From NCBI GenBank assembly GCA_021464415.1, contig CM038471.1, positions 11,063,386 through 11,127,385 on the forward strand: a stretch of DNA of 64,000 nt, written 5' to 3'. Source of the stretch: Lonicera japonica (Eukaryota > Streptophyta > Magnoliopsida > Dipsacales > Caprifoliaceae). The translations under genes were made by a program, and so were the position numbers. Below, in pieces: positions 60,471-64,000 of this stretch. The number at the start of each line of letters is the position of its first letter. Position 1 is the stretch's first letter. The notes under the pieces were generated by a model. It saw only the letters and a program-made list of their open reading frames with translations, searched no databases and was not told the origin of the DNA.

Positions 60471-62170
60471 TCAACCCCTGTAACAAGATCTAATAAAGAA
60501 ATCAACCTCACGGTGGGGCAGTAAACCCAGTAATTCCTCAGGAAAGACATCAAAAAACTCGTTAATGATGGGTATCACAGTAGGAGATAACTTACGAGAC
60601 TCATCCGAAATGATGCTACATAACCAACTCAAGTGATCTCCTTGTTCCTGCCAACACGCGTAAGTCACCGAGTATAGCCCGTACCTTTCTGCATCAAACA
60701 CGAGGGTTTGGTCCCAATAATAGGCGGTCACCTTTTTAGCATAACAATCAATGCTGGGAAAATACTTTGACAACCAATCCATACCCAAAATTAAGTCATA
60801 AGAACCTATATCCACAAGAGAAAAATCATCCTCTATATGACAATCGTTGTGCAGTTTATACAGATAGACGAAGTAAGACTCTTAGGTTTTAAACCCAAAC
60901 TAGATGCACATGCTGAGGATATGAAAGAATGAGAAGCACCGAATCGAAAAGAACTCTAACACCAGTAGTAAAGAGGGTAAGGCTACCTTCCATCTTAGTG
61001 TGGTCCTTCTGCGTAGATAATGTTGTCAAGTTATAAATTCGGCCACTATGGCTTTCGTGACCCTGTGACTGCATGGGTCCAGAAAAGGATTGATGGTGGG
61101 GTTAGCGTCGCTGTGAATAATATTGTTGGGACGGGAGACAGTTATGCTGTTTGCTACTCAACATCTTGGTTAATTGACTGTGAAGATCTACTAGGGAACC
61201 TACATGACTGGCTTCGGCCTTGATTCCCATTAAGACCCCGACTCGAGCCTCAACTAGAACTGTTACTTTTATCTTTACTGCGACCTCCCTGGAGCACTTG
61301 CGGATTATTAGGATAAATTCTTATTTGATGTCCTTGCTATCCATAAACATAACAGGATCCCGAGAAACTACTGGTATGACTACCCCCATCACTAGATTAG
61401 AGACCTCCTGAAAATTTAAAACTCGACTTGGTCTTCTTATTTCTTCCCAATTACCAAATCCACTAATTTTCTTCCCCTTATCTGACGAATATGAGAGCCT
61501 ATTTAAACAACTGTCATAGCTTTCCCTATTAGGCTTCATTAAAACTAAATCTCTCCGGTAAGTGGCCTCTAATATCTCTTTGTAGGTCTGGTAATTGTAC
61601 GCACTTAGGACATCTCAAAAATCTTCCCGTAGACCAAAGAAAAATTACTCCATCTTCTCCTTATCAAACGGTCGATCCATGTGCAAACACAAATTCTCAA
61701 ATTTCTGGTGGTATTCTACCACTATCATCCCTTATTGCCTCAACATTCGAAGCTCCTCCTTTTTCCTTCTACGATAAGCATCGGATACAAATTGATTCTC
61801 AAATTCTTTACAAAACACCCGTAGGAGTTCATATCCACCATCCCACTCTATGTCCTCCACCAACCATATGCAACCCCCATTAGCTTAGAAGCTGCTAATC
61901 TAAGGCGTAATGCGTCAGGAGCTTCAATCAGATCAAGCTTTTCGATCATCTGAAACAACCAAGATTCGGCATCTTTAGGCCCTTTTGTCTATCAAATTTG
62001 GTTGGATCTAATCGGTTGAACAACTTCAACAACTTCGCCTGATTTTCTCCTTGATTCTAAATAGCTACTGCCTTTACATTCTTATCTTGTTCTCCACTAT
62101 CAGGATTCCTAACAATTCGAAAACGATTCACACGGGTGTTAGCAGTTGAGTTAGAAGATGTTTTCATGAT
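60471..62170 (-). pseudogene. Chromovirus gag and protease
   Basis: Gag begins near 62,169 (MKTSSNSTANTRVNRF), continues with LLKLFNRLDPTKFD and WLFQMIEKLDLIEAPDALRL, and is repeatedly interrupted. The protease active-site region at about 60,936-60,948 has lost one G, so the DSGAS motif is frameshifted; the downstream part is open (60,815-60,471: YDLILGMDWLSKYFPSIDC, FDVFPEELLGLLPHREVDF). Confidence 0.8.
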
Positions 62171-62620
62171 GTCTTTTAATTCTCCCATAAAATCCTTCAT
62201 CATCTTCTTCATAGAGGACATAAAACTATTGCTTCAATCACGACAATGAGAACTTACTTCCTCATCAATAGGAGGATCATTTAGGTGGCAATTTATAGGA
62301 AAACAAAGGAAGAGTACAATCCATAAAAATAATCATAATAAGGAAGAATATAAGCCAAGAAATACGACAAACAAATTTGATGAATAATTATGTGGGTCAT
62401 CAAGTGCAACTCTAATAAGTTGCAATAGACAGATGCTTTATAAAATAATCAACTGTTGCGCTTACAGTTAATTATAGTTTAATTCACCTGTCACCTGTGC
62501 CTATTAATAATGTTACTTTAAATTTCCGACTCGATACGACCATGCGCTGAAGGAAAAGATTGATCATATTTACCCAAACCCCGATCAAAAAGGAAATTGA
62601 ACCTATCCACTGATACCAAC

Positions 62621-62985
62621 TGTGACAACTTGCCTAATTAAGAAGATATTAACGGATGCTGTATCTAATAATAGCGAATAAATAAATAAATATTCCAAAG
62701 ACACTAATGTGATGCAGAGAAATCTAATAAAATTTCGACATGAAGTATTCATATCATAAGGAAAACAATCCTCTTTGACAAACACCATATAGACATAGAA
62801 TACTTCTCAACTCGATAATAATCCAAATATGAAATAGTTAGATATAACAAACCAAACACAATCTTCCGACAAGCTAGAATCCAAATACAATTCATGTTCG
62901 AAAAATACAAACTAGTACATCCATAAAGAGTTTAAAGTTCTCAAACTGAATTAGAAATTACAACTACTATAATTAAAGAGATTAA
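62621..62985 (-). repeat. 5' LTR of the chromovirus, truncated or interrupted
   Basis: Aligns with 55,704-56,070, after which similarity stops near AAAAGAACGATGAATG. The remaining 1.57 kb of LTR is not found before the window ends. Confidence 0.75.
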
Positions 62986-63640
62986 AAGAACGATGAATGA
63001 GCCCCAAAATGTCCAAATGTTGACTTGGGCAAAACATGAAACAAGAAAAGGGGAATGAGGCAGAACTTTTAGCACCAACAATGTCTCAATTAATAAAAAA
63101 AAGTAGTCACCTAAAGACTCCTTAAAATTTAAAAAAATAAAATAATATATCTCTTCTTACAATAAAAACATCGTTAACGATTAACTTTCAATTTCAATTC
63201 GGACCACTCAATTTGCGAATGATTTCTCCCACAAATACTAGTATGACATGCTAAAAGTCTTGAAGCATCTAAGGTCCAGAACAAAAATTCACCCCTCTAA
63301 GGGAGATTAAGCCAAAACTTTCATGAAGGCTTAACAAGAATTTATGACTCTTGAATTATATCCATTGTCCAAAATTGACATTTTGGGGATGCTAAAGCGT
63401 GTGACGGTTTTATCCAATAAGAAAGCCTTTACATTTGAATTGGGGATGCTAACTTGCCACCAGCAGAAATTTTCTTAAACCAGAAGTTCAAACAAAAATA
63501 CACTGGACTTTCTTAAACAAAAATTTTCTCGTCGATTAGCTAGTGATGGCAGCCAATGTGAGTTCTAGAGTTGCCTTCATGAAGTTCAAACAAAATACAC
63601 TGGACTTTCGTGGGGTGAACACACCCAAAATAGGGGCTGA
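62986..63640. other. Non-coding retroelement-like sequence
   Basis: Contains two copies of AGTTCAAACAAAAATACACT (at 63,484 and, with one A fewer, 63,581) and of TTGGGGATGCTAA. No gene. It may belong to the element at 63,655-64,000. Confidence 0.4.
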
Positions 63641-63654
63641 ATAGGATCTTCTAT

Positions 63655-64000
63655 CAATATTGGCTTCCTTGTGCCTTAATTCGACGAGCCTTACCACTAT
63701 CATTGGTTAGGCTTCCATCTTTAAGATAGTGAATTATTGGATCCATCTAACTAATTCCAAATCCGCCTCTATATCATAAATCAGATGTTGACCCAAATCT
63801 TACTCGGTATGAATACTTGGTCTCGGCGGAAACTAAACTTCGATTGTTCTTTTAATTTATGATTCAACAGTCGAGGCAAGAGTTTTTAGGGCATCTGCAT
63901 GTCTATTACTTCTCTGAGGGAAGCTCTTTATATAAAATCTTGAAGTTTCCTAGCCAGCCTCATATAGGCCTACATCTTCTGGTTTTTGGTGGCATACTCC
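63655..64000 (-). pseudogene. Gypsy (Tat/Ogre-like) RNase H-integrase linker fragment
   Basis: On the minus strand, broken frames spell EYATKNQKM, RLARKLQDF, ADAL..LAS-like remnants near 63,870-63,890, and MDPIIHYLKDGSLTNDSGKA at about 63,747-63,688, the region between RNase H and the integrase zinc finger in Tat-type gypsy elements. It has many frame changes and runs off the window end. Confidence 0.6.

Larger units (their letters stand above)
55704..62985 (-). mobile_element. Ty3/gypsy chromovirus (Tekay/Del-like), decayed
   Basis: A minus-strand element with 3' LTR 55,704-57,642, polypurine tract at 57,643-57,655 (minus TAAGGAGGGGAGA), an internal region with gag, protease, RT, RNase H, integrase and chromodomain in gypsy order, primer site GTTGGTATCAGTGG (minus, about 62,607-62,620), and a 5' LTR that matches only for about 365 bp from 62,621. 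The chromodomain plus a 1.9-kb LTR suggests the Tekay/Del lineage. Stops and frameshifts are frequent in every domain. Confidence 0.87.

Overview
The window looks like a transposon-rich, AT-rich stretch of a eudicot nuclear genome. A TIR-NB-LRR (TNL) resistance gene is present, a class missing from grasses. Introns carry ordinary GT..AG junctions, and almost everything else is LTR retrotransposons, LINE/SINE debris and MITEs typical of plants. No bacterial features, CRISPR arrays or operons were seen. I found no intact gene; nearly every coding stretch carries at least one visible lesion.

Layout. (1) 1-3,489: an inverted, decayed fragment of an ankyrin-repeat gene, a short membrane-protein-like fragment, and a broken Ulp1/SENP-type (C48) protease gene. 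(2) 3,495-12,955: a complete but apparently non-coding 9.46-kb LTR retrotransposon with 2.65-kb LTRs and target-site duplication (TSD) GAGCA. One of its LTRs carries a Stowaway-like MITE and the other shows the matching empty site. (3) 13,930-18,430: a cluster of duplicated 5' pieces of the same ankyrin-type gene (order A-B-C-B'-A'), with a SINE-like unit, a Tourist-like MITE and a TRIM-like repeat. (4) 18,450-24,900: a MITE-like element, a 5'-truncated LINE and AT-rich filler. (5) 24,980-37,469: a five-exon TNL gene of about 1,168 codons. It has a frameshift in the TIR exon, a probable lost splice acceptor and MHQ in place of MHD. Its third intron is 7.2 kb long and filled with a LINE fragment, a short copia-like LTR, a hAT-like element and a SIRE-like solo LTR. 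(6) 37,967-51,779: a three-level nest. A gypsy-like deletion derivative (TSD CAAGT) is split 12 bp into its 5' LTR by a copia element, which is itself split inside its protease active-site motif by a 3.48-kb solo LTR (TSD GGTTG). (7) 51,780-55,700: AT-rich sequence with a pyrimidine-rich tract and SINE-like debris. (8) 55,704-62,985: a Ty3/gypsy chromovirus on the minus strand, with all domains recognisable but full of stops. (9) 62,986-64,000: fragments of another gypsy element.

The genes do not form a pathway. The window records layered retrotransposition around a degenerating immune-receptor gene. The least expected signals are paired short palindromes with similar spacing inside the LTRs of otherwise different element families, a 4-copy tandem array built across an internal/LTR junction, and the A-B-C-B'-A' gene-fragment cluster with a distant inverted copy. 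I do not see convincing evidence for a new enzymatic system.
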